Source: Taudactylus pleione | Lineage: Eukaryota; Chordata; Amphibia; Anura; Myobatrachidae | Reading direction: 5' to 3' | Assembly (NCBI GenBank): GCA_031769625.1 | Contig: JAUIMM010001994.1 | Location: 496,001-560,000 of the forward strand | DNA: 64,000 nt | Shown here: positions 37,468 to 51,415 of the stretch, in pieces | How the letters are laid out: each line of letters starts with the position of its first letter | How positions within the stretch are numbered: the stretch's first letter is position 1 | Made by a program: the position numbers and the translations under genes | The notes under the pieces: model-generated | The model's database searches: none | The model's input: only the letters and a program-made list of their open reading frames with translations | Told to the model about the DNA's origin: nothing

Positions 37468-39769
37468 ACCTGTGATTTTCTTGAGGTTGTGGTTATGCAC
37501 TACAGCGCTGTCTAGAACTAAGGCTTCCCTGTATTGGATCATGGTAGATTTTTCCACAGTACCAATCAAAACCTATTGGCTGCAGCAGTACAGCTTCATG
37601 CCATTAGGCCTGAAGTGACCTATGGGAGTGCTCCAATCATTCAAGAAACTGCAAAAATGCACTGGGCACAGGAGCCTCATTTCTCCCCATCAAGTCAGAA
37701 CCATGAAGCCCATCTTTGACATCCATGGCACCAAAAGGCTCCTTAGAATACAAGGGTCTGCAGGCTCCCATCCAACACTAGGCTTGGGAACAAACTCCAA
37801 CTTTGTTACATCACATACAAAAGTAGCCATGTAACATGTGGAAGAAAGGAACAGAAATCATAAATACCATTAGGGGTAGTATAAATCATATGCCATTACA
37901 ATTAAGGAGACCATTTTTTTTAAAAAAATGGCTCCAGGGATCAAGGGTGCTCATGGGTCCCATTAGTATTGGTGAAGGGGGACCTGAAGATTCATTTTTT
38001 TCCCCTCAATGGGGGCCATTTTGCTCTGAGGGGATGGGGAGAAATGAGGCCTATACCCCCAGTGCTTGTTCTACAATCACATGTCAATACAACCTGCTGC
38101 TGCACTCACCTGTTTGCACTTTTGCATTTATAAACACTTCATATGATTCATTAAACAACTGATAAGAAGAGGAATGATCTTTTGGTGTTGCATTGTGTCT
38201 CCATGTCTTGTCTCCATTTATCTGCCTCTATTCAGGCCTAATTCTGGGACTAAAGTCAAAGTCCCTGTAAAGTGGATGTATTTGCGGAGGATTGGCTAAT
38301 TAAATAATGAATATATTTTATTGTTGTGTTATGATTATCCAACCCCTATGACACTTCTGCAATGCCATTTGGAAATTGTTTATCAGGTCTCCTGTTTTTA
38401 CTTTTTCGCACCATTGCAGGGGCAACCACATGGATACAACTGTTGGATGCATGAATTGCTCTCCTTTTCTTCCAACAACTTGGATATTTGTTACATTTCT
38501 ATATTGAGGCAAAATATGCTAGAGTAGTTCACATTTACTATTCAGAAAATTTCTGTCATTTTTTTGAAAATATATTTTAGGTGTGTAATGCTTGAATTTT
38601 CCTAATTGTTTGACTTTGGACCAGCTGGAGGCATTCATTTTCTCCATTTGCAAGAACAAGCAGTGATATGATGCATCTCGAGGTCTTTGTCTCCCTCAAG
38701 TGGGCTTCTTCAAGGAAGTGCAATGGTTATAAGCAGCAGTAGATTGTGACATCATAGAAGAATGTTGTTATATTGGCAGAATCTGCTAGCTGACTGTTTA
38801 CATTCTAATGTGCCATGATGACTGCATGGCAGCCACTCCTGAACATTCTGTGGACAGTATGAACATTCCGTAGACTCCTGAACATTCCGTAAACACTGTT
38901 AACATTCCAATTAAGGTTCTAGACTGTCTGATTAACTGCCGAGACAAGACATGAAGAAAGAAAGGCTGCCAGTTGGTTTGTGGATCTGGCAGAGGCTTGC
39001 AGGAGGCAGTGCATTCACAAATCATGCACCCAGAGAGAAAGAGAGGGAGGGAAAGAAGTCTGCATATGTTAAATTGATAACATAGAGATGAATTGAAAAA
39101 AAAGTAATAATTCCAAGGCTCTAAATGACATTGAAATCCTCTGCTCTCTTTTGGTAACATTAAATCAAAGAAATTAAAGTATAGATTAAAAAGGAGAAGG
39201 AAAGCATGGGGGAAAATTGAACCAGGCCAAATGAAAAAACATATATAGGAGAAAAGGACACAAATACAGGGGTGCATCTGCTGTTTGGTTTGGAGTTGCA
39301 GTGCTGTCTCCTAGATTCCATGCTCCTAATTTCCTGCTGCAGTTTCTAACTACCAGCCCAAGCTCTGACCCAGTGAGCTGACCATACTTGAGAACAAAGC
39401 ATAAATAATCTTTTTATAAACCACTTTATATCAAGTACCATTATAAATCAATGTATATGTGTTTACATTTATAATACTTACCATATGCTAAGCATCATAT
39501 ATTTAATCTTTTAAAGTCAACTAAGTGGGCAAACAGTGCAAATATTACTTCATTTACACTTAAAATGTACCAGCTGCAACATAATTTGAATATATGCAAA
39601 ATATTTTGCAGCTAAACTTTATGCTTATCAATGAAGTAATGTGTGCGCTATCTATCTGCTTAGTTAACATTTAAGCATTGAATTACTGGTGATTAGCATA
39701 TGATAAGTACTGCAAATTCTAATATATATATATATACATGTATTTATTTTTTATTTAAAAAATTGCTCT
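37113..39769 (+). repeat. Array unit 15 (type B)
   Basis: A type B unit without the deletion. It carries the T-run change near 37914-37921 seen otherwise only in unit 7, plus one further A to T, which opens a longer chance reading frame in this copy. The first TA tract has 22 repeats. Confidence 0.95.
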
Positions 39770-40071
39770 CCCTAATTGTAATAGTATATGATTTAAACTA
39801 CCCATTGTGTTCATCAGCAATTCTCAATGTCTCTCTATGTGAGGTAGCTGCTTGTGTCTGATAAGTACCAAATCAGAAGCGCAGCCCCCAAGCTTTGAGA
39901 CATAAGAGAGCCTGAAGACCCTGAATCTAAGGTGCACCCTGGTGCTCTGTGATGATGGGTCTTTGGCTTTTGTGGGTTAAAGAGAAATGGTGCTTATTTG
40001 CACAGCATGCTTTTACACTCTCCTGGGTGACTGGAGCATACATCTATGGCTTCTGTAAAAAATAGAAATAA

Positions 40072-40124
<53 letters not shown>

Positions 40125-42426
40125 ACCTGTGATTTTCTTGAGGTTGTGGTTATGCACTACAGCGCTGTCTAGAACTAAGGCTTCCCTGTATTGGATCATG
40201 GTAGATTTTTCCACAGTACCAATCAAAACCTATTGGCTGCAGCAGTACAGCTTCATGCCATTAGGCCTGAAGTGACCTATGGGAGTGCTCCAATCATTCA
40301 AGAAACTGCAAAAATGCACTGGGCACAGGAGCCTCATTTCTCCCCATCAAGTCAGAACCATGAAGCCCATCTTTGACATCCATGGCACCAAAAGGCTCCT
40401 TAGAATACAAGGGTCTGCAGGCTCCCATCCAACACTAGGCTTGGGAACAAACTCCAACTTTGTTACATCACATACAAAAGTAGCCATGTAACATGTGGAA
40501 GAAAGGAACAGAAATCATAAATACCATTAGGGGTAGTATAAATCATATGCCATTACAATTAAGGAGACCATTTATTTAAAAAAAATGGCTCCAGGGATCA
40601 AGGGTGCTCATGGGTCCCATTAGTATTGGTGAAGGGGGACCTGAAGATTCATTTTTTTCCCCTCAATGGGGGCCATTTTGCTCTGAGGGGATGGGGAGAA
40701 ATGAGGCCTATACCCCCAGTGCTTGTTCTACAATCACATGTCAATACAACCTGCTGCTGCACTCACCTGTTTGCACTTTTGCATTTATAAACACTTCATA
40801 TGATTCATTAAACAACTGATAAGAAGAGGAATGATCTTTTGGTGTTGCATTGTGTCTCCATGTCTTGTCTCCATTTATCTGCCTCTATTCAGGCCTAATT
40901 CTGGGACTAAAGTCAAAGTCCCTGTAAAGTGGATGTATTTGCGGAGGATTGGCTAATTAAATAATGAATATATTTTATTGTTGTGTTATGATTATCCAAC
41001 CCCTATGACACTTCTGCAATGCCATTTGGAAATTGTTTATCAGGTCTCCTGTTTTTACTTTTTCGCACCATTGCAGGGGCAACCACATGGATACAACTGT
41101 TGGATGCATGAATTGCTCTCCTTTTCTTCCAACAACTTGGATATTTGTTACATTTCTATATTGAGGCAAAATATGCTAGAGTAGTTCACATTTACTATTC
41201 AGAAAATTTCTGTCATTTTTTTGAAAATATATTTTAGGTGTGTAATGCTTGAATTTTCCTAATTGTTTGACTTTGGACCAGCTGGAGGCATTCATTTTCT
41301 CCATTTGCAAGAACAAGCAGTGATATGATGCATCTCGAGGTCTTTGTCTCCCTCAAGTGGGCTTCTTCAAGGAAGTGCAATGGTTATAAGCAGCAGTAGA
41401 TTGTGACATCATAGAAGAATGTTGTTATATTGGCAGAATCTGCTAGCTGACTGTTTACATTCTAATGTGCCATGATGACTGCATGGCAGCCACTCCTGAA
41501 CATTCTGTGGACAGTATGAACATTCCGTAGACTCCTGAACATTCCGTAAACACTGTTAACATTCCAATTAAGGTTCTAGACTGTCTGATTAACTGCCGAG
41601 ACAAGACATGAAGAAAGAAAGGCTGCCAGTTGGTTTGTGGATCTGGCAGAGGCTTGCAGGAGGCAGTGCATTCACAAATCATGCACCCAGAGAGAAAGAG
41701 AGGGAGGGAAAGAAGTCTGCATATGTTAAATTGATAACATAGAGATGAATTGAAAAAAAAGTAATAATTCCAAGGCTCTAAATGACATTGAAATCCTCTG
41801 CTCTCTTTTGGTAACATTAAATCAAAGAAATTAAAGTATAGATTAAAAAGGAGAAGGAAAGCATGGGGGAAAATTGAACCAGGCCAAATGAAAAAACATA
41901 TATAGGAGAAAAGGACACAAATACAGGGGTGCATCTGCTGTTTGGTTTGGAGTTGCAGTGCTGTCTCCTAGATTCCATGCTCCTAATTTCCTGCTGCAGT
42001 TTCTAACTACCAGCCCAAGCTCTGACCCAGTGAGCTGACCATACTTGAGAACAAAGCATAAATAATCTTTTTATAAACCACTTTATATCAAGTACCATTA
42101 TAAATCAATGTATATGTGTTTACATTTATAATACTTACCATATGCTAAGCATCATATATTTAATCTTTTAAAGTCAACTAAGTGGGCAAACAGTGCAAAT
42201 ATTACTTCATTTACACTTAAAATGTACCAGCTGCAACATAATTTGAATATATGCAAAATATTTTGCAGCTAAACTTTATGCTTATCAATGAAGTAATGTG
42301 TGCGCTATCTATCTGCTTAGTTAACATTTAAGCATTGAATTACTGGTGATTAGCATATGATAAGTACTGCAAATTCTAATATATATATATATACATGTAT
42401 TTATTTTTTATTTAAAAAATTGCTCT
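39770..42426 (+). repeat. Array unit 16 (type B)
   Basis: A type B unit with no deletion and GAAAGCATG, like units 10 and 17. The first TA tract has 22 repeats, equal to unit 15. No gene is seen. Confidence 0.95.
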
Positions 42427-42728
42427 CCCTAATTGTAATAGTATATGATTTAAACTACCCATTGTGTTCATCAGCAATTCTCAATGTCTCTCTATGTGAG
42501 GTAGCTGCTTGTGTCTGATAAGTACCAAATCAGAAGCGCAGCCCCCAAGCTTTGAGACATAAGAGAGCCTGAAGACCCTGAATCTAAGGTGCACCCTGGT
42601 GCTCTGTGATGATGGGTCTTTGGCTTTTGTGGGTTAAAGAGAAATGGTGCTTATTTGCACAGCATGCTTTTACACTCTCCTGGGTGACTGGAGCATACAT
42701 CTATGGCTTCTGTAAAAAATAGAAATAA

Positions 42729-42773
<45 letters not shown>

Positions 42774-45079
42774 ACCTGTGATTTTCTTGAGGTTGTGGTT
42801 ATGCACTACAGCGCTGTCTAGAACTAAGGCTTCCCTGTATTGGATCATGGTAGATTTTTCCACAGTACCAATCAAAACCTATTGGCTGCAGCAGTACAGC
42901 TTCATGCCATTAGGCCTGAAGTGACCTATGGGAGTGCTCCAATCATTCAAGAAACTGCAAAAATGCACTGGGCACAGGAGCCTCATTTCTCCCCATCAAG
43001 TCAGAACCATGAAGCCCATCTTTGACATCCATGGCACCAAAAGGCTCCTTAGAATACAAGGGTCTGCAGGCTCCCATCCAACACTAGGCTTGGGAACAAA
43101 CTCCAACTTTGTTACATCACATACAAAAGTAGCCATGTAACATGTGGAAGAAAGGAACAGAAATCATAAATACCATTAGGGGTAGTATAAATCATATGCC
43201 ATTACAATTAAGGAGACCATTTATTTAAAAAAAATGGCTCCAGGGATCAAGGGTGCTCATGGGTCCCATTAGTATTGGTGAAGGGGGACCTGAAGATTCA
43301 TTTTTTTCCCCTCAATGGGGGCCATTTTGCTCTGAGGGGATGGGGAGAAATGAGGCCTATACCCCCAGTGCTTGTTCTACAATCACATGTCAATACAACC
43401 TGCTGCTGCACTCACCTGTTTGCACTTTTGCATTTATAAACACTTCATATGATTCATTAAACAACTGATAAGAAGAGGAATGATCTTTTGGTGTTGCATT
43501 GTGTCTCCATGTCTTGTCTCCATTTATCTGCCTCTATTCAGGCCTAATTCTGGGACTAAAGTCAAAGTCCCTGTAAAGTGGATGTATTTGCGGAGGATTG
43601 GCTAATTAAATAATGAATATATTTTATTGTTGTGTTATGATTATCCAACCCCTATGACACTTCTGCAATGCCATTTGGAAATTGTTTATCAGGTCTCCTG
43701 TTTTTACTTTTTCGCACCATTGCAGGGGCAACCACATGGATACAACTGTTGGATGCATGAATTGCTCTCCTTTTCTTCCAACAACTTGGATATTTGTTAC
43801 ATTTCTATATTGAGGCAAAATATGCTAGAGTAGTTCACATTTACTATTCAGAAAATTTCTGTCATTTTTTTGAAAATATATTTTAGGTGTGTAATGCTTG
43901 AATTTTCCTAATTGTTTGACTTTGGACCAGCTGGAGGCATTCATTTTCTCCATTTGCAAGAACAAGCAGTGATATGATGCATCTCGAGGTCTTTGTCTCC
44001 CTCAAGTGGGCTTCTTCAAGGAAGTGCAATGGTTATAAGCAGCAGTAGATTGTGACATCATAGAAGAATGTTGTTATATTGGCAGAATCTGCTAGCTGAC
44101 TGTTTACATTCTAATGTGCCATGATGACTGCATGGCAGCCACTCCTGAACATTCTGTGGACAGTATGAACATTCCGTAGACTCCTGAACATTCCGTAAAC
44201 ACTGTTAACATTCCAATTAAGGTTCTAGACTGTCTGATTAACTGCCGAGACAAGACATGAAGAAAGAAAGGCTGCCAGTTGGTTTGTGGATCTGGCAGAG
44301 GCTTGCAGGAGGCAGTGCATTCACAAATCATGCACCCAGAGAGAAAGAGAGGGAGGGAAAGAAGTCTGCATATGTTAAATTGATAACATAGAGATGAATT
44401 GAAAAAAAAGTAATAATTCCAAGGCTCTAAATGACATTGAAATCCTCTGCTCTCTTTTGGTAACATTAAATCAAAGAAATTAAAGTATAGATTAAAAAGG
44501 AGAAGGAAAGCATGGGGGAAAATTGAACCAGGCCAAATGAAAAAACATATATAGGAGAAAAGGACACAAATACAGGGGTGCATCTGCTGTTTGGTTTGGA
44601 GTTGCAGTGCTGTCTCCTAGATTCCATGCTCCTAATTTCCTGCTGCAGTTTCTAACTACCAGCCCAAGCTCTGACCCAGTGAGCTGACCATACTTGAGAA
44701 CAAAGCATAAATAATCTTTTTATAAACCACTTTATATCAAGTACCATTATAAATCAATGTATATGTGTTTACATTTATAATACTTACCATATGCTAAGCA
44801 TCATATATTTAATCTTTTAAAGTCAACTAAGTGGGCAAACAGTGCAAATATTACTTCATTTACACTTAAAATGTACCAGCTGCAACATAATTTGAATATA
44901 TGCAAAATATTTTGCAGCTAAACTTTATGCTTATCAATGAAGTAATGTGTGCGCTATCTATCTGCTTAGTTAACATTTAAGCATTGAATTACTGGTGATT
45001 AGCATATGATAAGTACTGCAAATTCTAATATATATATATATATATACATGTATTTATTTTTTATTTAAAAAATTGCTCT
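42427..45079 (+). repeat. Array unit 17 (type B, last of the core)
   Basis: A type B unit, the last before the return to type A. No deletion, GAAAGCATG, first TA tract of 18 repeats. No gene is seen. Confidence 0.95.
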
Positions 45080-45382
45080 CCCTAATTGTAATAGTATATG
45101 ATTTAAACTACCCATTGTGTTCATCAGCAATTCTCAATGTCTCTCTATGTGAGGTAGCTGCTTGTGTCTGATAAGTACCAAATCAGAAGCGCAGCCCCCA
45201 AGCTTTGAGACATAAGAGAGCCTGAAGACCCTGAATCTAAGGTGCACCCTGGTGCTCTGTGATGATGGGTCTTTGGCTTTTGTGGGTTAAAGAGAAATGG
45301 TGCTTATTTGCACAGCATGCTTTTACACTCTCCTGGGTGACTGGAGCATACATCTATGGCTTCTGTAAAAAATAGAAATAAA

Positions 45383-45438
<56 letters not shown>

Positions 45439-47747
45439 ACCTGTGATTTTCTTGAGGTTGTGGTTATGCACTACAGCGCTGTCTAGAACTAAGGCTTCCC
45501 TGTATTGGATCATGGTAGATTTTTCCACAGTACCAATCAAAACCTATTGGCTGCAGCAGTACAGCTTCATGCCATTAGGCCTGAAGTGACCTATGGGAGT
45601 GCTCCAATCATTCAAGAAACTGCAAAAATGCACTGGGCACAGGAGCCTCATTTCTCCCCATCAAGTCAGAACCATGAAGCCCATCTTTGACATCCATGGC
45701 ACCAAAAGGCTCCTTAGAATACAAGGGTCTGCAGGCTCCCATCCAACACTAGGCTTGGGAACAAACTCCAACTTTATTACATCACATACAAAAGTAGCCA
45801 TGTAACATGTGGAAGAAAGGAACAGAAATCATAAATACCATTAGGGGTAGTATAAATCATATGCCATTACAATTAAGGAGACCATTTATTAAAAAAAAAA
45901 TGGCTCCAGGGATCAAGGGTGCTCATGGGTCCCACTAGTATTGGTGAAGGGGGACCTGAAGATTCATTTTTTTCCCCTCAATGGGGGCCATTTTGCTCTG
46001 AGGGGATGGGGAGAAATGAGGCCTATGCCCCCAGTGCTTGTTCTACAATCACATGTCAATACAACCTGCTGCTGCACTCACCTGTTTGCACTTTTGCATT
46101 TATAAACACTTCATATGATTCATTAAACAACTGATAAGAAGAGGAATGATCTTTTGGTGTTGCATTGTGTCTCCATGTCTTGTCTCCATTTATCTGCCTC
46201 TATTCAGGCCTAATTCTGGGACTAAAGTCAAAGTCCCTGTAAAGTGGATGTATTTGCGGAGGATTGGCTAATTAAATAATGAATATATTTTATTGTTGTG
46301 TTATGATTATCCAACCCCTATGACACTTCTGCAATGCCATTTGGAAATTGTTTATCAGGTCTCCTGTTTTTACTTTTTCGCACCATTGCAGGGGCAACCA
46401 CATGGATACAACTGTTGGAGGCATGAATTGCTCTCCTTTACTTCCAACAACTTGGATATTTGTTACATTTCTATATTGAGGCAAAATATGCTAGAGTAGT
46501 TCACATTTACTATTCAGAAAATTTCTGTCATTTTTTTGAAAATATATTTTAGGTGTGTAATGCTTGAATTTTCCTAATTGTTTGACTTTGGACCAGCTGG
46601 AGGCATTCATTTTCTCCATTTGCAAGAACAAGCAGTGATATGATGCATCTCGAGGTCTTTGTCTCCCTCAAGTGGGCTTCTTCAAGGAAGTGCAATGGTT
46701 ATAAGCAGCAGTAGATTGTGACATCATAGAAGAATGTTGTTATATTGGCAGAATCTGCTAGCTGACTGTTTACATTCTAATGCGCCATGATGACTGCATG
46801 GCAGCCACTCCTGAACATTCTGTGGACAGTATGAACATTCCGTAGACTCCTGAACATTCCGTAAACACTGTTAACATTCCAATTAAGGTTCTAGACTGTC
46901 TGATTAACTGCCGAGACAAGACATGAAGAAAGAAAGGCTGCCAGTTGGTTTGTGGATCTGGCAGAGGCTTGCAGGAGGCAGTGCATTCACAAATCATGCA
47001 CCCAGAGAGAAAGAGAGGGAGGGAAAGAAGTCTGCATATGTTAAATTGATAACATAGAGATGAATTGAAAAAAAAGTAATAATTCCAAGGCTCTAAATGA
47101 CATTGAAATCCTCTGCTCTCTTTTGGTAACATTAAATCAAAGAAATTAAAGTATAGATTAAAAAGGAGAAGGAAAGCATGGGGGAAAATTGAACCAGGCC
47201 AAATGAAAAAACATATATAGGAGAAAAGGACACAAATACAGGGGTGCATCTGCTGTTTGGTTTGGAGTTGCAGTGCTGTCTCCTAGATTCCATGCTCCTA
47301 ATTTCCTGCTGCAGTTTCTAACTACCAGCCCAAGCTCTGACCCAGTGAGCTGACCATACTTGAGAACAAAGCATAAATAATCTTTTTATAAACCACTTTA
47401 TATCAAGTACCATTATAAATCAATGTATATGTGTTTACATTTATAATACTTACCATATGCTAAGCATCATATATTTAATCTTTTAAAGTCAACTAAGTGG
47501 GCAAACAGTGCAAATATTACTTCATTTACACTTAAAATGTACCAGCTGCAACATAATTTGAATATATGCAAAATATTTTGCAGCTAAACTTTATGCTTAT
47601 CAATGAAGTAATGTGTGCGCTATCTATCTGCTTAGTTAACATTTAAGCATTGAATTACTGGTGATTAGCATATGATAAGTACTGCAAATTCTAATATATA
47701 TATATATATATATACATGTATTTATTTTTTATTTAAAAAATTGCTCT
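45080..47747 (+). repeat. Array unit 18 (type A)
   Basis: The first unit of the right-hand A block: TTTATTAC, CCCACTAG, TATGCCCC, GGAGGCATG and GCGCCATG, with CTTGGGAAC as in units 20 and 21. The TA tract (22 repeats) has a private GTGTACATA leader, and ATTTATTAAA replaces ATTTATTTAAA near 45885. Confidence 0.95.
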
Positions 47748-48049
47748 CCCTAATTGTAATAGTATATGATTTAAACTACCCATTGTGTTCATCAGCAATT
47801 CTCAATGTCTCTCTATGTGAGGTAGCTGCTTGTGTCTGATAAGTACCAAATCAGAAGCGCAGCCCCCAAGCTTTGAGACATAAGAGAGCCTGAAGACCCT
47901 GAATCTAAGGTGCACCCTGGTGCTCTGTGATGATGGGTCTTTGGCTTTTGTGGGTTAAAGAGAAATGGTGCTTATTTGCACAGCATGCTTTTACACTCTC
48001 CTGGGTGACTGGAGCATACATCTATGGCTTCTGTAAAAAATAGAAATAA

Positions 48050-48096
<47 letters not shown>

Positions 48097-50403
48097 ACCT
48101 GTGATTTTCTTGAGGTTGTGGTTATGCACTACAGCGCTGTCTAGAACTAAGGCTTCCCTGTATTGGATCATGGTAGATTTTTCCACAGTACCAATCAAAA
48201 CCTATTGGCTGCAGCAGTACAGCTTCATGCCATTAGGCCTGAAGTGACCTATGGGAGTGCTCCAATCATTCAAGAAACTGCAAAAATGCACTGGGCACAG
48301 GAGCCTCATTTCTCCCCATCAAGTCAGAACCATGAAGCCCATCTTTGACATCCATGGCACCAAAAGGCTCCTTAGAATACAAGGGTCTGCAGGCTCCCAT
48401 CCAACACTAGGCTTGAGAACAAACTCCAACTTTATTACATCACATACAAAAGTAGCCATGTAACATGTGGAAGAAAGGAACAGAAATCATAACTACCATT
48501 AGGGGTAGTATAAATCATATGCCATTACAATTAAGGAGACCATTTATTTAAAAAAAAATGGCTCCAGGGGTCAAGGGTGCTCATGGGTCCCACTAGTATT
48601 GGTGAAGGGGGACCTGAAGATTCATTTTTTTCCCCTCAATGGGGGCCATTTTGCTCTGAGGGGATGGGGAGAAATGAGGCCTATGCCCCCAGTGCTTGTT
48701 CTACAATCACATGTCAATACAACCTGCTGCTGCACTCACCTGTTTGCACTTTTGCATTTATAAACACTTCATATGATTCATTAAACAACTGATAAGAAGA
48801 GGAATGATCTTTTGGTGTTGCATTGTGTCTCCATGTCTTGTCTCCATTTATCTGCCTCTATTCAGGCCTAATTCTGGGACTAAAGTCAAAGTCCCTGTAA
48901 AGTGGATGTATTTGCGGAGGATTGGCTAATTAAATAATGAATATATTTTATTGTTGTGTTATGATTATCCAACCCCTATGACACTTCTGCAATGCCATTT
49001 GGAAATTGTTTATCAGGTCTCCTGTTTTTACTTTTTCGCACCATTGCAGGGGCAACCACATGGATACAACTGTTGGAGGCATGAATTGCTCTCCTTTACT
49101 TCCAACAACTTGGATATTTGTTACATTTCTATATTGAGGCAAAATATGCTAGAGTAGTTCACATTTACTATTCAGAAAATTTCTGTCATTTTTTTGAAAA
49201 TATATTTTAGGTGTGTAATGCTTGAATTTTCCTCATTGTTTGACTTTGGACCAGCTGGAGGCATTCATTTTCTCCATTTGCAAGAACAAGCAGTGATATG
49301 ATGCATCTCGAGGTCTTTGTCTCCCTCAAGTGGGCTTCTTCAAGGAAGTGCAATGGTTATAAGCAGCAGTAGATTGTGACATCATAGAAGAATGTTGTTA
49401 TATTGGCAGAATCTGCTAGCTGACTGTTTACATTCTAATGCGCCATGATGACTGCATGGCAGCCACTCCTGAACATTCTGTGGACAGTATGAACATTCCG
49501 TAGACTCCTGAACATTCCGTAAACACTGTTAACATTCCAATTAAGGTTCTAGACTGTCTGATTAACTGCCGAGACAAGACATGAAGAAAGAAAGGCTGCC
49601 AGTTGGTTTGTGGATCTGGCAGAGGCTTGCAGGAGGCAGTGCATTCACAAATCATGCACCCAGAGAGAAAGAGAGGGAGGGAAAGAAGTCTGCATATGTT
49701 AAATTGATAACATAGAGATGAATTGAAAAAAAAGTAATAATTCCAAGGCTCTAAATGACATTGAAATCCTCTGCTCTCTTTTGGTAACATTAAATCAAAG
49801 AAATTAAAGTATAGATTAAAAAGGAGAAGGAAAGCATGGGGGAAAATTGAACCAGGCCAAATGAAAAAACATATATAGGAGAAAAGGACACAAATACAGG
49901 GGTGCATCTGCTGTTTGGTTTGGAGTTGCAGTGCTGTCTCCTAGATTCCATGCTCCTAATTTCCTGCTGCAGTTTCTAACTACCAGCCCAAGCTCTGACC
50001 CAGTGAGCTGACCATACTTGAGAACAAAGCATAAATAATCTTTTTATAAACCACTTTATATCAAGTACCATTATAAATCAATGTATATGTGTTTACATTT
50101 ATAATACTTACCATATGCTAAGCATCATATATTTAATCTTTTAAAGTCAACTAAGTGGGCAAACAGTGCAAATATTACTTCATTTACACTTAAAATGTAC
50201 CAGCTGCAACATAATTTGAATATATGCAAAATATTTTGCAGCTAAACTTTATGCTTATCAATGAAGTAATGTGTGCGCTATCTATCTGCTTAGTTAACAT
50301 TTAAGCATTGAATTACTGGTGATTAGCATATGATAAGTACTGCAAATTCTAATATATATATATATATATACATGTATTTATTTTTTATTTAAAAAATTGC
50401 TCT
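47748..50403 (+). repeat. Array unit 19 (type A)
   Basis: A type A unit with CTTGAGAAC and CCTCATTG, as in units 2 and 22, and CATAACTACC, as in units 20 and 21. A private GGGGTCAAGG replaces GGGATCAAGG near 48570. The first TA tract has 18 repeats. Confidence 0.95.
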
Positions 50404-50705
50404 CCCTAATTGTAATAGTATATGATTTAAACTACCCATTGTGTTCATCAGCAATTCTCAATGTCTCTCTATGTGAGGTAGCTGCTTGTGTCTGATAAGT
50501 ACCAAATCAGAAGCGCAGCCCCCAAGCTTTGAGACATAAGAGAGCCTGAAGACCCTGAATCTAAGGTGCACCCTGGTGCTCTGTGATGATGGGTCTTTGG
50601 CTTTTGTGGGTTAAAGAGAAATGGTGCTTATTTGCACAGCATGCTTTTACACTCTCCTGGGTGACTGGAGCATACATCTATGGCTTCTGTAAAAAATAGA
50701 AATAA

Positions 50706-50752
<47 letters not shown>

Positions 50753-51091
50753 ACCTGTGATTTTCTTGAGGTTGTGGTTATGCACTACAGCGCTGTCTAG
50801 AACTAAGGCTTCCCTGTATTGGATCATGGTAGATTTTTCCACAGTACCAATCAAAACCTATTGGCTGCAGCAGTACAGCTTCATGCCATTAGGCCTGAAG
50901 TGACCTATGGGAGTGCTCCAATCATTCAAGAAACTGCAAAAATGCACTGGGCACAGGAGCCTCATTTCTCCCCATCAAGTCAGAACCATGAAGCCCATCT
51001 TTGACATCCATGGCACCAAAAGGCTCCTTAGAATACAAGGGTCTGCAGGCTCCCATCCAACACTAGGCTTGGGAACAAACTCCAACTTTAT

Positions 51092-51101
51092 TACATCACA
51101 T
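51092..51101. repeat. Target-site duplication, left copy
   Basis: TACATCACAT flanks the poly-T end of the element. The right copy reads TACATGACAT, so 9 of 10 bases match. The uninterrupted target in other units is TACATCACAT followed by ACAAAAG. The exact limit is uncertain because the last T could also belong to the tail. Confidence 0.6.
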
Positions 51102-51118
51102 TTTTTTTTTTTTTTTTT
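51102..51118 (-). other. LINE poly(A) tail
   Basis: A run of 18 T on the plus strand (51101-51118; the first may be target sequence) marks the 3' end of the element, in line with target-primed reverse transcription of a polyadenylated RNA. No AATAAA lies directly upstream of the tail. Confidence 0.85.
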
Positions 51119-51415
51119 GAAACCGTTCAGGTGTAAGATAACTTCTCCATTCCCAAAAGGGATACAGCCACTGTTTGAAGTATCTAACAACTCATCATTA
51201 GGTTTCATCCCCAAAAGAAAAATTCCAATTACTGTACATCATATTAACTTACCAGAAAAAAAACAACAAACAAAGACATAGATCCTTTCCACAAAACTTA
51301 TTAATAACAAAAACACCAATAAGTACTATCACTGAAATAACACCACCCCTTAAACAAATTATAAACATACTACAAAAAAATCATCCCTAAAACACTAGCA
51401 CTCCTCCCACCCCAG
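51119..51415 (-). other. LINE 3' untranslated region
   Basis: About 297 bases lie between the ORF2 stop and the poly(A) tail. They contain no long reading frame and are T- and G-rich on the element strand. This is where the RT of such elements usually recognises its own RNA, but no specific structure is identified here. Confidence 0.7.
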
